Shown here in pieces: positions 44,700 through 53,802 of a stretch of 64,000 bases of DNA. The notes under the pieces are model-generated. The model did no database searches, was not told the DNA's origin, and saw only the letters and a list, made by a program, of their open reading frames with translations. This DNA comes from Clostridia bacterium (lineage in GTDB: Bacteria > Bacillota > Clostridia > Oscillospirales > QAKW01). A program made the translations under genes and the position numbers. Numbering within the stretch: the stretch's first letter is position 1; each line of letters starts with the position of its first letter. The stretch spans positions 1 through 64,000 of the forward strand of contig JAGBEI010000017.1 in the NCBI GenBank assembly GCA_017937065.1, given 5' to 3'.

Positions 44700-45416
44700 C
44701 TACGCCCGGCGCACTTTGTGCAGTATAAGCGACGCCGGCAGCATTATGGCGGTCAGCACAAGCATTAAAACGGTATTTGCCGGAAAATAGCTGTACAACT
44801 CGGGCAACGAACGGAAAGCGCCGTAAAAGAGCGCATATTCGCCCAATAACTCGGGCATCATCGTCACCTCCAGCACGCCGTATGCCATCAAAAACACCAT
44901 AGTATAAACTCTGCTTCTGAAAACTGCCATCAAAAACAACGTAATCGTCACATAAAACAGCATTGCGACAGAACACTGAGTCAGAATAGCTGCTGTGTCC
45001 AAAAGTGCATACTCTATCCCGAAATTCCGAATATTAGCCTCTATATTGGCATTCATTCTGAAAACAGACAGTACGACAAACGGAAGATATACCGCCTCTA
45101 AAGCAATCAGAATTCTGACATAGCGCATAAACACCGTCTTAAAGGTGCCAAGCCCGAAGGCGCCGATATAATGTGCGGAGGGCAATCGGAACGTCTCTTC
45201 AAAATAAAAGGAAACAACGGTACAGACAAATATAAAAACCACAAATTGCAGCCATATATAAATATCGCCGTCTGCATACGGAGTTTGTGCATCCGTCCAG
45301 CCGCATGACAAATAAAACGGCTTTTTGAAAAGCTGCATAAATATAAGATATAAAACAAGCAGCAGCAGCGGCAGCCTTACAGCCAGAAAGTCGGTCTTTT
45401 TACTCCACCGTGACAT
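44700..45416 (-). CDS. ABC-2-type permease subunit, part of a peptide-linked ABC locus
   Basis: A 238-residue hydrophobic protein with about six transmembrane helices (for example residues 15-30, 50-70, 95-115, 140-160, 170-190, 210-230). It overlaps the ATPase gene by 17 bp; ATG 45416 is preceded by GGGAGG. No motif identifies the substrate. The last gene of the four-gene secreted-protein locus, so the ABC complex probably serves export of, or immunity to, the secreted protein. Confidence 0.75.
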   Translation of the reverse strand: MSRWSKKTDFLAVRLPLLLLVLYLIFMQLFKKPFYLSCGWTDAQTPYADGDIYIWLQFVVFIFVCTVVSFYFEETFRLPSAHYIGAFGLGTFKTVFMRYVRILIALEAVYLPFVVLSVFRMNANIEANIRNFGIEYALLDTAAILTQCSVAMLFYVTITLFLMAVFRSRVYTMVFLMAYGVLEVTMMPELLGEYALFYGAFRSLPELYSYFPANTVLMLVLTAIMLPASLILHKVRRA

Positions 45417-46125
45417 CTTCCGCCTCCCGGTAGTGCATCCACAGCTCTTCAAGTGTAGCTTCCCTGCCCAGAGAACTCAAAAACTCACCGTAAGGCAGGT
45501 GACATGTCACCCTGCCGCGCGACAGCATAATTATGCTGTCCGCAAGCGACTCGATATCGTCCAGTATATGCGTTGAAATTATAACTGTCTTACCCTCGAA
45601 ACACTCCTTTATCGTGCGGTAAAACTGTCTGCGCTCCCCGGGGTCTACGCCCGCCGTCGGCTCGTCTAAAATGATTACCTCAGATTTTCCCATAAGCGCT
45701 GCCGCAATGCCGACGCGCCGCTTCATTCCCTCCGAGCACTTTTTAAACTTGTTTTCAAGAAAGGCATCGGTATTGGTTCTTTGCGCCGCCAGCGCCACCT
45801 CATTCTTAACCTCTTCCTTGGGCACGCCCTTCAAGCCCGCAACAAACTCCAGTATCTCCCGCACCTTCAGCATCGGGTATACGTCAAACACCTGCGGAAG
45901 ATAAGAGATAAGTTTTGCATAATCCTCACTGCCGCACGGAATTTCGTTTATTTTTATACTGCCGCTGCCAGAAAGCTGACCCGTTATGCAGTTTATAAGA
46001 GTTGACTTTCCGCTGCCGTTCTCGCCGACAAGCAGCGTAAAGCCGCTGTCAACATTTAAATTTATATTTTTTAAAGTAGACTCGTTCTTTTTATACCCGA
46101 AATTTAAATTCTCAATATTCAGCAT
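45400..46125 (-). CDS. ABC transporter ATP-binding protein
   Basis: A 241-residue ATPase. Walker A GENGSGKSTL (about 33-42), Q-loop YLPQVF, signature CSEGMKRRVGIA near 128-139 (a divergent C-loop), Walker B VIILDEPTAGVDP near 150, and a switch His in STHILDD. Similar to CcmA/bacitracin-type ATPases. It overlaps both neighbours, with the 539-residue membrane protein upstream and the permease downstream. Confidence 0.9.
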   Translation of the reverse strand: MLNIENLNFGYKKNESTLKNINLNVDSGFTLLVGENGSGKSTLINCITGQLSGSGSIKINEIPCGSEDYAKLISYLPQVFDVYPMLKVREILEFVAGLKGVPKEEVKNEVALAAQRTNTDAFLENKFKKCSEGMKRRVGIAAALMGKSEVIILDEPTAGVDPGERRQFYRTIKECFEGKTVIISTHILDDIESLADSIIMLSRGRVTCHLPYGEFLSSLGREATLEELWMHYREAEDVTVE

Positions 46126-47738
46126 ATCGGTCCCCTAATCTGTGTTGTAAATCCAAAATGCAACATAACAAAATCATCATACGGTACCGCAAAAGCATTC
46201 GTACCGTACATATAATATATGATAAATACTTTTGGTTTTTCCTCCCACTTTCCTTCTACAATTTCATTTTTTTCGTGGTCAAAATATAGGTTAGAATCCT
46301 CACGAAAAATCCTGTAAATCTCGTCATGGTCAGTCAATTTATCGCAGCTTGCATAATAAAATGTTATCCCGTCCTTTTCTGTCTGCGTCAAAAATCCGCT
46401 GAAAAAGCAAGCGGTGGACGCACTGTCGGATATTATATATATATCACCCTGCTCTTCCATGTCCAAATTTGAAATAAGCGTATTACCGCTTTTTATTTTA
46501 AGATCATACTGTTTTTGACTTTTGTCTCCGTCGATTTTTGGCAAAAATGCAAAATCGGGCGGCAGCGCACAGCTGACGGCAGATGTATAAATATTCATGG
46601 AGTTGGCATTGCTGACATAAGATATTCTGCCGCGGCAGCGAAGCTCCAATGTAAACTCATCGTCCGGACTATGCACTGTCAGCAAATCTCCGCTTCGCTC
46701 AAAATCCGCCGTCCTTCCGCCGATTTCAAGCGACTTAATATCAAGGCTTTCGTCAATGCGCAGTGTCACGCTTTCGGCATCACCCGTTCCTTTCACACCG
46801 ACAGCAATGTCATATTCAGCCCATTCTTTCAGCGAAATATTTCCACTGTATGAAGTTATTTTATACGGCTGCGTTTTATAACCTGAAATATACAGTTTTT
46901 CCTCATTCGAATATCTTACAGGGTGCAATTGAAAATAAAAAGCGGAAAATATGCAAAGAAAAACCGCGCTTACCACGGCGCCGCTCATAGCTTTAAATGT
47001 GAATTTCTTTTTTGCAATCTGTATTATTATAAAAAATATTGTCAGGCATAAAAATACGCTAATAAGAAATTTTACAAAAAATTCCGTATCGACAACGGGA
47101 CCGCGGTATTCTACCGGCATTCCAACGGCAAATTTTTGCTGAGATGAAAAGTAATGGGAGAAACTATACATTCTATTACTGTCTCCGGAAAAAAGCCAGT
47201 TGAATAAATATTCATTTAAAAATGTATTTAAAATAGTAAAAGGTATAGCAAACAAATATGAATATACAGAATTTGTAATATATCCGATTAAAAATCCGAA
47301 TGTTTGTGCGATTAAAATTATTACAAGCCACCTTAACACGCCGTAAACAACACTAATAAAAACAAATAACGCGCCGACCTTTTCCACAATGCCCGAAATC
47401 AGCATAAAAGCAAACGGAATTACACATATTGTCGATGAACAAACAATTACGGACAAAAATTTAACGCCCACACTTTTACTTCTCGGCACAAAACAAATAT
47501 TTTCAAGCGTATTTTTTTGCTGCGAGAAAAACACAGCAACACTGAAAAGCAAAACATACATAACAGCGTCCATAAAAGTTAAAGTATCAAAGAAAACGAC
47601 GTAATTGCTGTAATAAGAATCGCTCAATAACTGAAAAGAAAAAAAAGCATATCCTCCAAATATCAAAAAGATAAATAAATAGAAAATAAACGAGCGGAAA
47701 ATTAGTTTAGAATTGAGTTTAAATAACAGTTTATTCAT
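46119..47738 (-). CDS. Large membrane protein of the secreted-protein ABC locus
   Basis: A 539-residue protein. About six N-terminal helices (residues 10-255) are followed by a large extracytoplasmic or soluble domain (about 265-530) with beta-strand pattern such as VTLRIDESLDIKSLEIGG. Topology (hydrophobic N-half, soluble C-half) resembles the immunity/transport membrane proteins found with lactococcin-972-like bacteriocins, though I cannot align them. GGAGAG precedes the ATG. It follows the secreted protein gene across a strong hairpin. Confidence 0.65.
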   Translation of the reverse strand: MNKLLFKLNSKLIFRSFIFYLFIFLIFGGYAFFSFQLLSDSYYSNYVVFFDTLTFMDAVMYVLLFSVAVFFSQQKNTLENICFVPRSKSVGVKFLSVIVCSSTICVIPFAFMLISGIVEKVGALFVFISVVYGVLRWLVIILIAQTFGFLIGYITNSVYSYLFAIPFTILNTFLNEYLFNWLFSGDSNRMYSFSHYFSSQQKFAVGMPVEYRGPVVDTEFFVKFLISVFLCLTIFFIIIQIAKKKFTFKAMSGAVVSAVFLCIFSAFYFQLHPVRYSNEEKLYISGYKTQPYKITSYSGNISLKEWAEYDIAVGVKGTGDAESVTLRIDESLDIKSLEIGGRTADFERSGDLLTVHSPDDEFTLELRCRGRISYVSNANSMNIYTSAVSCALPPDFAFLPKIDGDKSQKQYDLKIKSGNTLISNLDMEEQGDIYIISDSASTACFFSGFLTQTEKDGITFYYASCDKLTDHDEIYRIFREDSNLYFDHEKNEIVEGKWEEKPKVFIIYYMYGTNAFAVPYDDFVMLHFGFTTQIRGPIC

Positions 47739-47751
47739 ATACTCTCCGATT

Positions 47752-47783
47752 GAATAATCCGCACTTTTCAGTGCGGATTATTC
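47752..47783 (-). promoter_or_regulatory. Strong hairpin between secreted protein gene and ABC genes
   Basis: GAATAATCCGCACT (47752-47765), 4-nt loop, AGTGCGGATTATTC (47770-47783), a 14-bp perfect stem. On the minus strand no U-tract follows; GGAGAGTATATG does. It could reduce read-through so that the secreted protein is made in excess over its ABC module. Confidence 0.75.
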
Positions 47784-47791
47784 TTAAATTT

Positions 47792-48208
47792 TTATGGTAT
47801 GGTAACGCTTGTTCGTCCGTTTGCACCAGTACCGGTCGCCTCGGTTATACGTGAATAATAAGCATGACCGTAAATGGAATTAAAATATACGCCTTTCCAT
47901 GCTCCATTAGCTCCCGAAAAACGCACTTCTGTCACCCAAGTATCTTGGCTCCATTCGTTTACGTAAAAAATCGAACCATGAACCGAGACATTACGGTTTG
48001 ACAGAATTGAAACATTGTATCTTTTTTCACCCGGCGAGCCCAAATCCCATATTCTTCCATTATCTTTTCCGTTCCAATGTGTTTCACCCGTACCAATGTT
48101 CCAATCGCACCCGATAGTGGACGCCGCAAATGCAGGAACCAAGGTTACTGCGAGCATAACCAAAAGAACGGTCAGGGATATTACGTGCTTAATTTTGAGC
48201 TTCTTCAT
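47792..48208 (-). CDS. Secreted small protein, candidate bacteriocin-like
   Basis: A 138-residue protein with a clear Sec signal peptide (KKLKIKHVISLTVLLVML, cleavage near AFA-A at 28). The mature ~110 residues are Gly-, Asn-, Ser- and Trp-rich with one Cys (IGCDW), and end RTSVTIP. There is no lipobox or wall anchor. Size, signal peptide and a following membrane protein plus ABC ATPase echo lactococcin-972-type loci, but the conserved family pattern is not recognisable, so a new toxin or a surface matrix protein is possible. GGAGGAG precedes the ATG; own promoter upstream. Confidence 0.7.
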   Translation of the reverse strand: MKKLKIKHVISLTVLLVMLAVTLVPAFAASTIGCDWNIGTGETHWNGKDNGRIWDLGSPGEKRYNVSILSNRNVSVHGSIFYVNEWSQDTWVTEVRFSGANGAWKGVYFNSIYGHAYYSRITEATGTGANGRTSVTIP

Positions 48209-48286
48209 TTTTTCTCCTCCTTTCCCGTAAAATTTCTTTTCTTCAGAAAATCGATTTTCAGGTCAGGAGATTGTTCTTTCAAATGA

Positions 48287-48315
48287 ATAATAACATAAAT
48301 TCCATAGTTTGTAAA
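48287..48315 (-). promoter_or_regulatory. Promoter for the secreted protein locus
   Basis: Minus strand TTTACA (48310-48315), 17-bp spacer, TATTAT (48287-48292). The leader is ~80 nt long and contains GAAAATCGATTTTC (48256-48269), a short perfect dyad. Confidence 0.65.
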
Positions 48316-48385
48316 TACGGCAAATTCGACATAAAACTTTACGTTTTATTGTCCATATTGCATAAATATTATTTGTTTTCAACAT

Positions 48386-48424
48386 AAAAAATCGGAACGA
48401 CATACGCCGTTCCGATTTTTATTT
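48386..48424 (-). terminator. Terminator after GH123-like gene
   Basis: AAAAATCGGAACG, 8-nt loop, CGTTCCGATTTTT; A-run gives a minus-strand U-tract. Confidence 0.9.
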
Positions 48425-48441
48425 ACGTATCACCTTATAAT

Positions 48442-50094
48442 TCAACTCAGCATTTCCAGTACCCTGTCGTGAAGCTGAACGAGAAACTTGCTGTTTTTAG
48501 GATACTCTTCAAATGTTACCTCACCGCCCGCAAGCTCGCTAATAAGCGCCAAGACTTTATCTCTGCCTATCTTTTTCTCCAGCATTTTAAGCAGCATCCT
48601 GTCCTGAAGGCCCTCAAAAAATACTACCGAACGAATAGATTCAATAGCTGTACCCTTGTAAGGGTAAACTGAATACGGGTCGCCGGACGGCCATGCCCGA
48701 AGCCCGTCACTTGTAACATACGGGTCTATCTTATGTACCGCATTAGCAGAGTAATAAAAATTAAATCCCCACTGCAAAAATCCGACCATATCGCCGACAT
48801 ACAACTGAACACCGCTGATACGGTTGCGGTAAGACGGCATTGCAAAAAATCTGTTTGCCACCTTATCGCCCTGGCTGCAGCAATAATAACACCAGCGCTC
48901 TTTTATATCGCGCTCCATAAACGGCGCCAGGTGATTTGTCGAGCAGACCGGGTACTCGATAAGTCCGTTATCGTAAAACTCTACGTGGCTTAAAGCATCC
49001 ATTATCTTACAGCCTTTAAGCAGAGGTGCCACAAATTCTTTCGCCGCCAAATAATTTTCATAGTCCGGCTTTTCAGGACTTACAGACGGTTCATCGGAAA
49101 TATGGAAATAGCATTTGTCGGCAATGCCCAGCTTATCAAGCTCTGCTGTGAGTGCCGGCAAAAACTGCGACAGAAAATTTTTGTACATGTCGCTCATCGC
49201 CGCGACATGCCAACCGAACAGCTTTTCATCCTTACCGTCAACATTTACGACAATTTTGGGACACGCGCAAACTCCCCACTGGGTAAACAGATGAGACATT
49301 TCAAAATACTCTATACCATACTTGCGGCAAAGCTTTACCCAGCGTTCCAAAAGCGTAAAATCAAAAGTATACTTCTCACCGGTTTTTACAACTCGCACAA
49401 GCTGCATTGTAGGACGCTCAGCTCCGATTGCAGTATCAAGCGGAGGCGTAAACAGCGGAGTCAAAAGCATGGTAATACCCGTGCGAGCCGCCGTCTTTAT
49501 GAACTGTTCAATAAGTTTCCAGTGCCGCTCGCTCATCATCTTAACGCCGAAATAATCAGCAATGGAGTCACAGTGAAACCACTGCGTAAAAATAAGGTCG
49601 TTTTTATCAATTACAGCATTCTTAACACTGACAACAACGCGCACCTTAGTTTTTGTTTCATCCTTAATATCTGTGAATGTTATACAGACAGGGTAATCAC
49701 CGGGTTCTGCGTCCGCCGGGATATCTACCGTAAACCACAGAGTGTCCGGACAGTATCTGCCGGAGCGCACAATGTCGGTTCTCTTTATAGGATACAGCAC
49801 ATCGGGAAAAAGACCGGGCTCTTTTGTTATGTAATCATCGTCGCTTCTTTCAAGATATGCCGGCATTTCCGACGGCACATGCCCGACCCGCGCAATGCTT
49901 ATACTGTGAAGCAGCTTTGAGCGCACCGACATCTTTAAATCGGAATAGGAACCGAGCTTTGCGTTTTTAATAACAACCTGAAAGGACGCCCGCTCGCCGC
50001 GCGCAGCGTTAAGAACCTTTACAGTATCAAACGAGTCAAAATCATCAGTCAGCATCACCTTTTCGAGCGATGAAATTACCTTTGCCTCTACCAT
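48442..50094 (-). CDS. GH123-like glycoside hydrolase (DUF4091)
   Basis: A 550-residue protein. An N-terminal beta-sandwich (about 1-160) with AEPGDYPVCITF precedes a TIM barrel (165-470) and a DUF4091-type C-terminal region with LRAWPSGDPYSVYP. The adjacent acidic pair in HISDEPS (about residue 316) matches the Asp-Glu pair used by GH123 N-acetyl-beta-galactosaminidases in substrate-assisted catalysis. No signal peptide is visible, so it is probably cytoplasmic. Monocistronic. Other DUF4091 activities are possible. Confidence 0.78.
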   Translation of the reverse strand: MVEAKVISSLEKVMLTDDFDSFDTVKVLNAARGERASFQVVIKNAKLGSYSDLKMSVRSKLLHSISIARVGHVPSEMPAYLERSDDDYITKEPGLFPDVLYPIKRTDIVRSGRYCPDTLWFTVDIPADAEPGDYPVCITFTDIKDETKTKVRVVVSVKNAVIDKNDLIFTQWFHCDSIADYFGVKMMSERHWKLIEQFIKTAARTGITMLLTPLFTPPLDTAIGAERPTMQLVRVVKTGEKYTFDFTLLERWVKLCRKYGIEYFEMSHLFTQWGVCACPKIVVNVDGKDEKLFGWHVAAMSDMYKNFLSQFLPALTAELDKLGIADKCYFHISDEPSVSPEKPDYENYLAAKEFVAPLLKGCKIMDALSHVEFYDNGLIEYPVCSTNHLAPFMERDIKERWCYYCCSQGDKVANRFFAMPSYRNRISGVQLYVGDMVGFLQWGFNFYYSANAVHKIDPYVTSDGLRAWPSGDPYSVYPYKGTAIESIRSVVFFEGLQDRMLLKMLEKKIGRDKVLALISELAGGEVTFEEYPKNSKFLVQLHDRVLEMLS

Positions 50095-50124
50095 GATAAC
50101 ACCTCTTTTTATAAAATTAATCAG

Positions 50125-50153
50125 AGTATATTATATAATGAACTAAAAATCAA
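50125..50153 (-). promoter_or_regulatory. Promoter for GH123-like gene
   Basis: Minus strand TTGATT (50148-50153), 17-bp spacer, TATACT (50125-50130). Confidence 0.65.
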
Positions 50154-50196
50154 CATTTAATCTTTTTATATAAGTTTTAAGCCCAAAAATGTAAAC

Positions 50197-51495
50197 CTAT
50201 TTTATAATATCGATTATAAGCGGCAATGCTTTGGGGGGCTTGCTTGAAAATTTCAGCGATTGCAGATACTTTTTAGAAACCTGAGCATAATCCTCCGTAT
50301 TTGTATGAAGATACGCAACAACATCTCCCGAATTTACAAAATCACCTGTCTTTGCGTTCATTACAATGCCGGCGGCATGGTCAATCGGCGCGTCCTTTAC
50401 AGTCCGCCCGGCGCCGAGCATTGACGCGCAGATTCCTATACTTTCCGCATCCATACGGCAAATGTACCCGCTCCTGTCCGATATCACCTCAATTATATTT
50501 TTCGCCGCGGGAAGACATGAAGGGTCTTTTGCATATTTGGCGTCACTTCCCTGACGCTCAATCCATTGGCACAGCTTATCAAATGCGGCTCCGCTTTCAA
50601 TCGCACCGCGCACCTTCTTTAAAGCCTCTTTTTCGTCTATTTTGAGCGAAAGCTCAAGCATTCTGCATGCAAGCTCCGTACACACGTTCCTTAAGTCTAA
50701 AGGCCCGCCGCCGTGCAAAACCTCTATTGCCTCCTTTATCTCAAGTGCGTTTCCGACGCTGTATCCCAGCGGGGTGTCCATATCGGTAATAACCGCGCAA
50801 ACCTGCCTTCCGAGTGATTTACCTATATCCACCATAGTTTTGGCAAGCTCTCTTGCCTCATCTACCGTTTTAACAAACGCACCGCTTCCCATCTTTACAT
50901 CCAGCACGATAGAGTGAGCGCCAGCCGCCAGCTTTTTGCTCATTATGCTTGAGGCTATAAGCGCCGTGCTGTCCACCGTAGCCGTTACGTCGCGAAGCGC
51001 ATACAGCTTTTTGTCCGCAGGCGTTAAATTACCCGACTGACCCACAAGCGCAAGCCCGATATCCGACACCTGATCTAAAAACCGCTCCGTTGAAAGCTCG
51101 GTTTGATATCCCGGAAAAGACTCAAGCTTATCTATCGTGCCGCCGGTATGTCCCAGCCCTCTGCCGCTCATTTTGGCACAGATTCCGCCGCACGCCGCTA
51201 CAATAGGAAGCAAAATCACAGAGGTTTTGTCTCCGACGCCGCCGGTAGAGTGCTTATCCACCGTTTTATCGCCAAAAAGCGAAAGGTCAACAGTATCACC
51301 CGAATTGCACATAGCGTGCGTTAAACGCGCAGTCTCTTTGGCGTCCATTCCGCGAAACCAAACCGCCATGGCAAACGCCGACATCTGATAATCGGGGATA
51401 TCGCCGCAGGTAAATCCCTTTACGGCAAAATCAATCTGCTCGTCGGACAGCCGTTTGCCGTCGCGCTTATCTTTAATAATATCGTACATCCGCAT
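50197..51495 (-). CDS. pdp: Pyrimidine-nucleoside (thymidine) phosphorylase
   Basis: Splits thymidine, deoxyuridine or uridine with phosphate. 432 residues, standard length. The phosphate and K+ motif KHSTGGVGDKTS is near residues 80-91, with MSGRGLGHTGGTIDKLES near 109-126 and KMGSGAF near 200. Last gene of the salvage operon; the ribose-1-phosphate product feeds DeoB. Confidence 0.95.
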   Translation of the reverse strand: MRMYDIIKDKRDGKRLSDEQIDFAVKGFTCGDIPDYQMSAFAMAVWFRGMDAKETARLTHAMCNSGDTVDLSLFGDKTVDKHSTGGVGDKTSVILLPIVAACGGICAKMSGRGLGHTGGTIDKLESFPGYQTELSTERFLDQVSDIGLALVGQSGNLTPADKKLYALRDVTATVDSTALIASSIMSKKLAAGAHSIVLDVKMGSGAFVKTVDEARELAKTMVDIGKSLGRQVCAVITDMDTPLGYSVGNALEIKEAIEVLHGGGPLDLRNVCTELACRMLELSLKIDEKEALKKVRGAIESGAAFDKLCQWIERQGSDAKYAKDPSCLPAAKNIIEVISDRSGYICRMDAESIGICASMLGAGRTVKDAPIDHAAGIVMNAKTGDFVNSGDVVAYLHTNTEDYAQVSKKYLQSLKFSSKPPKALPLIIDIIK

Positions 51496-51498
51496 AAA

Positions 51499-51900
51499 TT
51501 ATTCACCCGCAAATTCAAATGACACAGGGAGCAATTCTCCCAACGTATATATCTTATGCCCGCCGCAAAATGCGAGCAAAACCTTAAAATCGCATTTGCA
51601 AAATTCACTCAGCACCTGGCGGCAGACGCCGCACGGCGGACAAATGCCGTCAAGTCTGCCGTTCTTTCCGCCTGCTATCGCAATCTTAACAAAATCGCGT
51701 TTGCCGTCGCTCACTGCCTTGAACACAGCCACCCGCTCCGCACAGACTGTCGGTGTAAACGACGCATTCTCAATATTGCAGCCCGTATAAACGCTGCCGT
51801 CACTGCAAAGCAGCGCAGCGCCCACAGCAAAACGGGAATAGGGATTATATGCAGCTTCTGCGGCGCTTTCCGCCATGCGGCACAACTCTTTATCCGTCAT
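51499..51900 (-). CDS. cdd: Cytidine deaminase
   Basis: Deaminates cytidine or deoxycytidine, feeding the phosphorylase. 133 residues. Zinc and catalytic motifs are CAERVAVFKA (about 53-62) and PPCGVCRQVL (about 85-94); NPYSRFAVGAAL opens the fold. It overlaps deoB by 4 bp and lies 3 bp before pdp. Confidence 0.96.
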   Translation of the reverse strand: MTDKELCRMAESAAEAAYNPYSRFAVGAALLCSDGSVYTGCNIENASFTPTVCAERVAVFKAVSDGKRDFVKIAIAGGKNGRLDGICPPCGVCRQVLSEFCKCDFKVLLAFCGGHKIYTLGELLPVSFEFAGE

Positions 51901-53084
51901 AGTATCTCCTTTGCAAACCCTTTGCTGTCAGTATCAAGTGAAACTCCGAAAATATCCGCAACTGTTTTTCCCACATTTGCAAAATTATCGCGCACGCCGA
52001 GATTTTGAGGCTTAACATTTTGCCCGTAAATAAGCACAGGTATATATTCCCGCGTATGGTCAGTGCTTGTGTCTCCCGGATCACAGCCGTGGTCGGCTGT
52101 TATAATCAGCAGATCGTCCCGACTCATTTTCTCCATAAATCCCGGCAAAAACCTGTCAAACTCTGCCGTCGCCGCAGCATACCCGTCAATGTCGCTGCGA
52201 TGACCGTACAACATATCAAAATCCACAAGATTAATAAAACACAGCCCTGAAAAGCGCTCACTCAAAAGCCGCTCTGCCGCCGCCATACCCTCGGTGTTTG
52301 AGTGAGATATCACAGCGCGCGTAACTCCGCGTCCGGCAAAAATGTCCGAAATTTTGCCTACCGAAATAACGTCGTACCCGCCCGCCTTTAGGCTGTCAAG
52401 CAGCGTCGTCCCGCTCGGCTCCAACGAAAAATCACGCCTGTCGGCAGTGCGCTTAAACTGCCCGGGACTGCCGGTAAACGGTCGCGCGATAACACGGCTC
52501 ACCGCGTTTTCACCGACAAGAATTTTTCTGGCAATCCTGCAGTATTCGTACAGCATCTCAAGTGACACAATATCAGTATGAGCCGCAATTTGAAACACGC
52601 TGTCGGCTGATGTATAAACAATAAGCGCGCCGGTTTCAAGATGCTCCCGTCCGTAGTCCTCGATAACCTTTGTACCCGAATACGGTCTGTTACAAAGTAC
52701 GCCTCTGCCCGTCATCTGACAAAACTCATCTATTATCCGCTTCGGGAAACCGTCCGGAAAAGTAGGCATCGGCGTTTTAGAAACAACGCCCGCAAGCTCC
52801 CAGTGCCCCGTTGTCGTATCCTTTCCCGCGGAAAGCTCACGCAGCTTGCAAAAAGCCGCACGCGGAGCGGCAACTTTCATTGCTGCAAGGTCGGCGTCTA
52901 ACCCGTCTATATTGAAAAGCCCCATTTTCCGCAGCGTATCGGCATGAAACTTAGGCGAACGTGTGATAGTTCTGAGAGTGTCGGCACACTCGTCGCCGTA
53001 CTTGAAAGCGTCCGGCGCCGCTCCCACGCCGAAGCTGTCAAGCACAAATAAAAATACCCGGTTTATTTTTTCTCTGTTACTCAT
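51897..53084 (-). CDS. deoB: Phosphopentomutase
   Basis: Converts (deoxy)ribose-1-phosphate to the 5-phosphate. 395 residues of the alkaline phosphatase superfamily: FVLDSFGVGAAPDA near the start (metal Asp), the Thr segment GKDTTTGHWEL near 87-97, and ITADHGCDPGDTSTDHTREY near residue 325-344. It overlaps deoD by 8 bp. Confidence 0.96.
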   Translation of the reverse strand: MSNREKINRVFLFVLDSFGVGAAPDAFKYGDECADTLRTITRSPKFHADTLRKMGLFNIDGLDADLAAMKVAAPRAAFCKLRELSAGKDTTTGHWELAGVVSKTPMPTFPDGFPKRIIDEFCQMTGRGVLCNRPYSGTKVIEDYGREHLETGALIVYTSADSVFQIAAHTDIVSLEMLYEYCRIARKILVGENAVSRVIARPFTGSPGQFKRTADRRDFSLEPSGTTLLDSLKAGGYDVISVGKISDIFAGRGVTRAVISHSNTEGMAAAERLLSERFSGLCFINLVDFDMLYGHRSDIDGYAAATAEFDRFLPGFMEKMSRDDLLIITADHGCDPGDTSTDHTREYIPVLIYGQNVKPQNLGVRDNFANVGKTVADIFGVSLDTDSKGFAKEIL

Positions 53085-53802
53085 TTTCCATTGCCGCTGC
53101 TGTTTTCAGCGCGACCTCCATCATTTGTGTAAAGGACGTTTCCCGCTCTGCTGCCGTTGTTGCCTCGCCCGTCAGTATATGATCTGACACCGTGCAGATT
53201 GCAAGCGCGCGCTTTTTGCTGTAAGCAGCCGTCATGTAAAGCGCCGCCGCCTCCATCTCCGCACCGAGCACGCCCATACCCGCAAACTGTGCATTGAGCG
53301 TTTGATCCGCACTGTAAAACGTATCGGTTGACACGATATTGCCGACATGAAAGCGCGCCCCCAACCGCTCACATTCCGAAACGGCGCGGCTCATAAGCTC
53401 AAAATCGCAAATCGGGGCAAAGGTTCCGTTCAGCCTGTACTGAGAGGCAAAGTTTGAATTGGTGCAGGCACCCATTCCGATAATTATATCCCTTATCCTT
53501 ACACGTTCACTGAGCGCGCCGCAGGAGCCTATGCGAATAATATTTTCCACCCCGAAAACGTTAAACAGCTCATAGCTGTAAATGCCCATAGACGGCATAC
53601 CCATCCCTGAAGCCATGACGCTGACTTTTTTGCCGTCATAGCTGCCGGTGTAGCCCTGCACGCCGCGCACATTATTCACAAGACGCGCATCCGTTAAAAA
53701 GTTCTCTGCGATAAACTTTGAGCGAAGCGGGTCTCCCGGCATCAGCACGGTTTTTGCAAAATCACCCGGTTTCGCATTAATATGAGGTGTCGGATAGTTC
53801 AT
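53077..53802 (-). CDS. deoD: Purine-nucleoside phosphorylase (DeoD type)
   Basis: Phosphorolyses purine nucleosides. 241 residues, hexameric bacterial type: MNYPTPHINAKPGDFAKTVL at the start, RIGSCGAL near 90, and GVLGAEMEAAALYMTA near 178-193. Its ATG lies 26 bp inside deoC, with AAAGGAG upstream. Confidence 0.95.
   Translation of the reverse strand: MNYPTPHINAKPGDFAKTVLMPGDPLRSKFIAENFLTDARLVNNVRGVQGYTGSYDGKKVSVMASGMGMPSMGIYSYELFNVFGVENIIRIGSCGALSERVRIRDIIIGMGACTNSNFASQYRLNGTFAPICDFELMSRAVSECERLGARFHVGNIVSTDTFYSADQTLNAQFAGMGVLGAEMEAAALYMTAAYSKKRALAICTVSDHILTGEATTAAERETSFTQMMEVALKTAAAMENE

Noticed and set aside
44540-44700. PyrR-type attenuator before the pyr operon
   Set aside because: Promoter and start codon are too close; no terminator/antiterminator or PyrR-binding loop fits.
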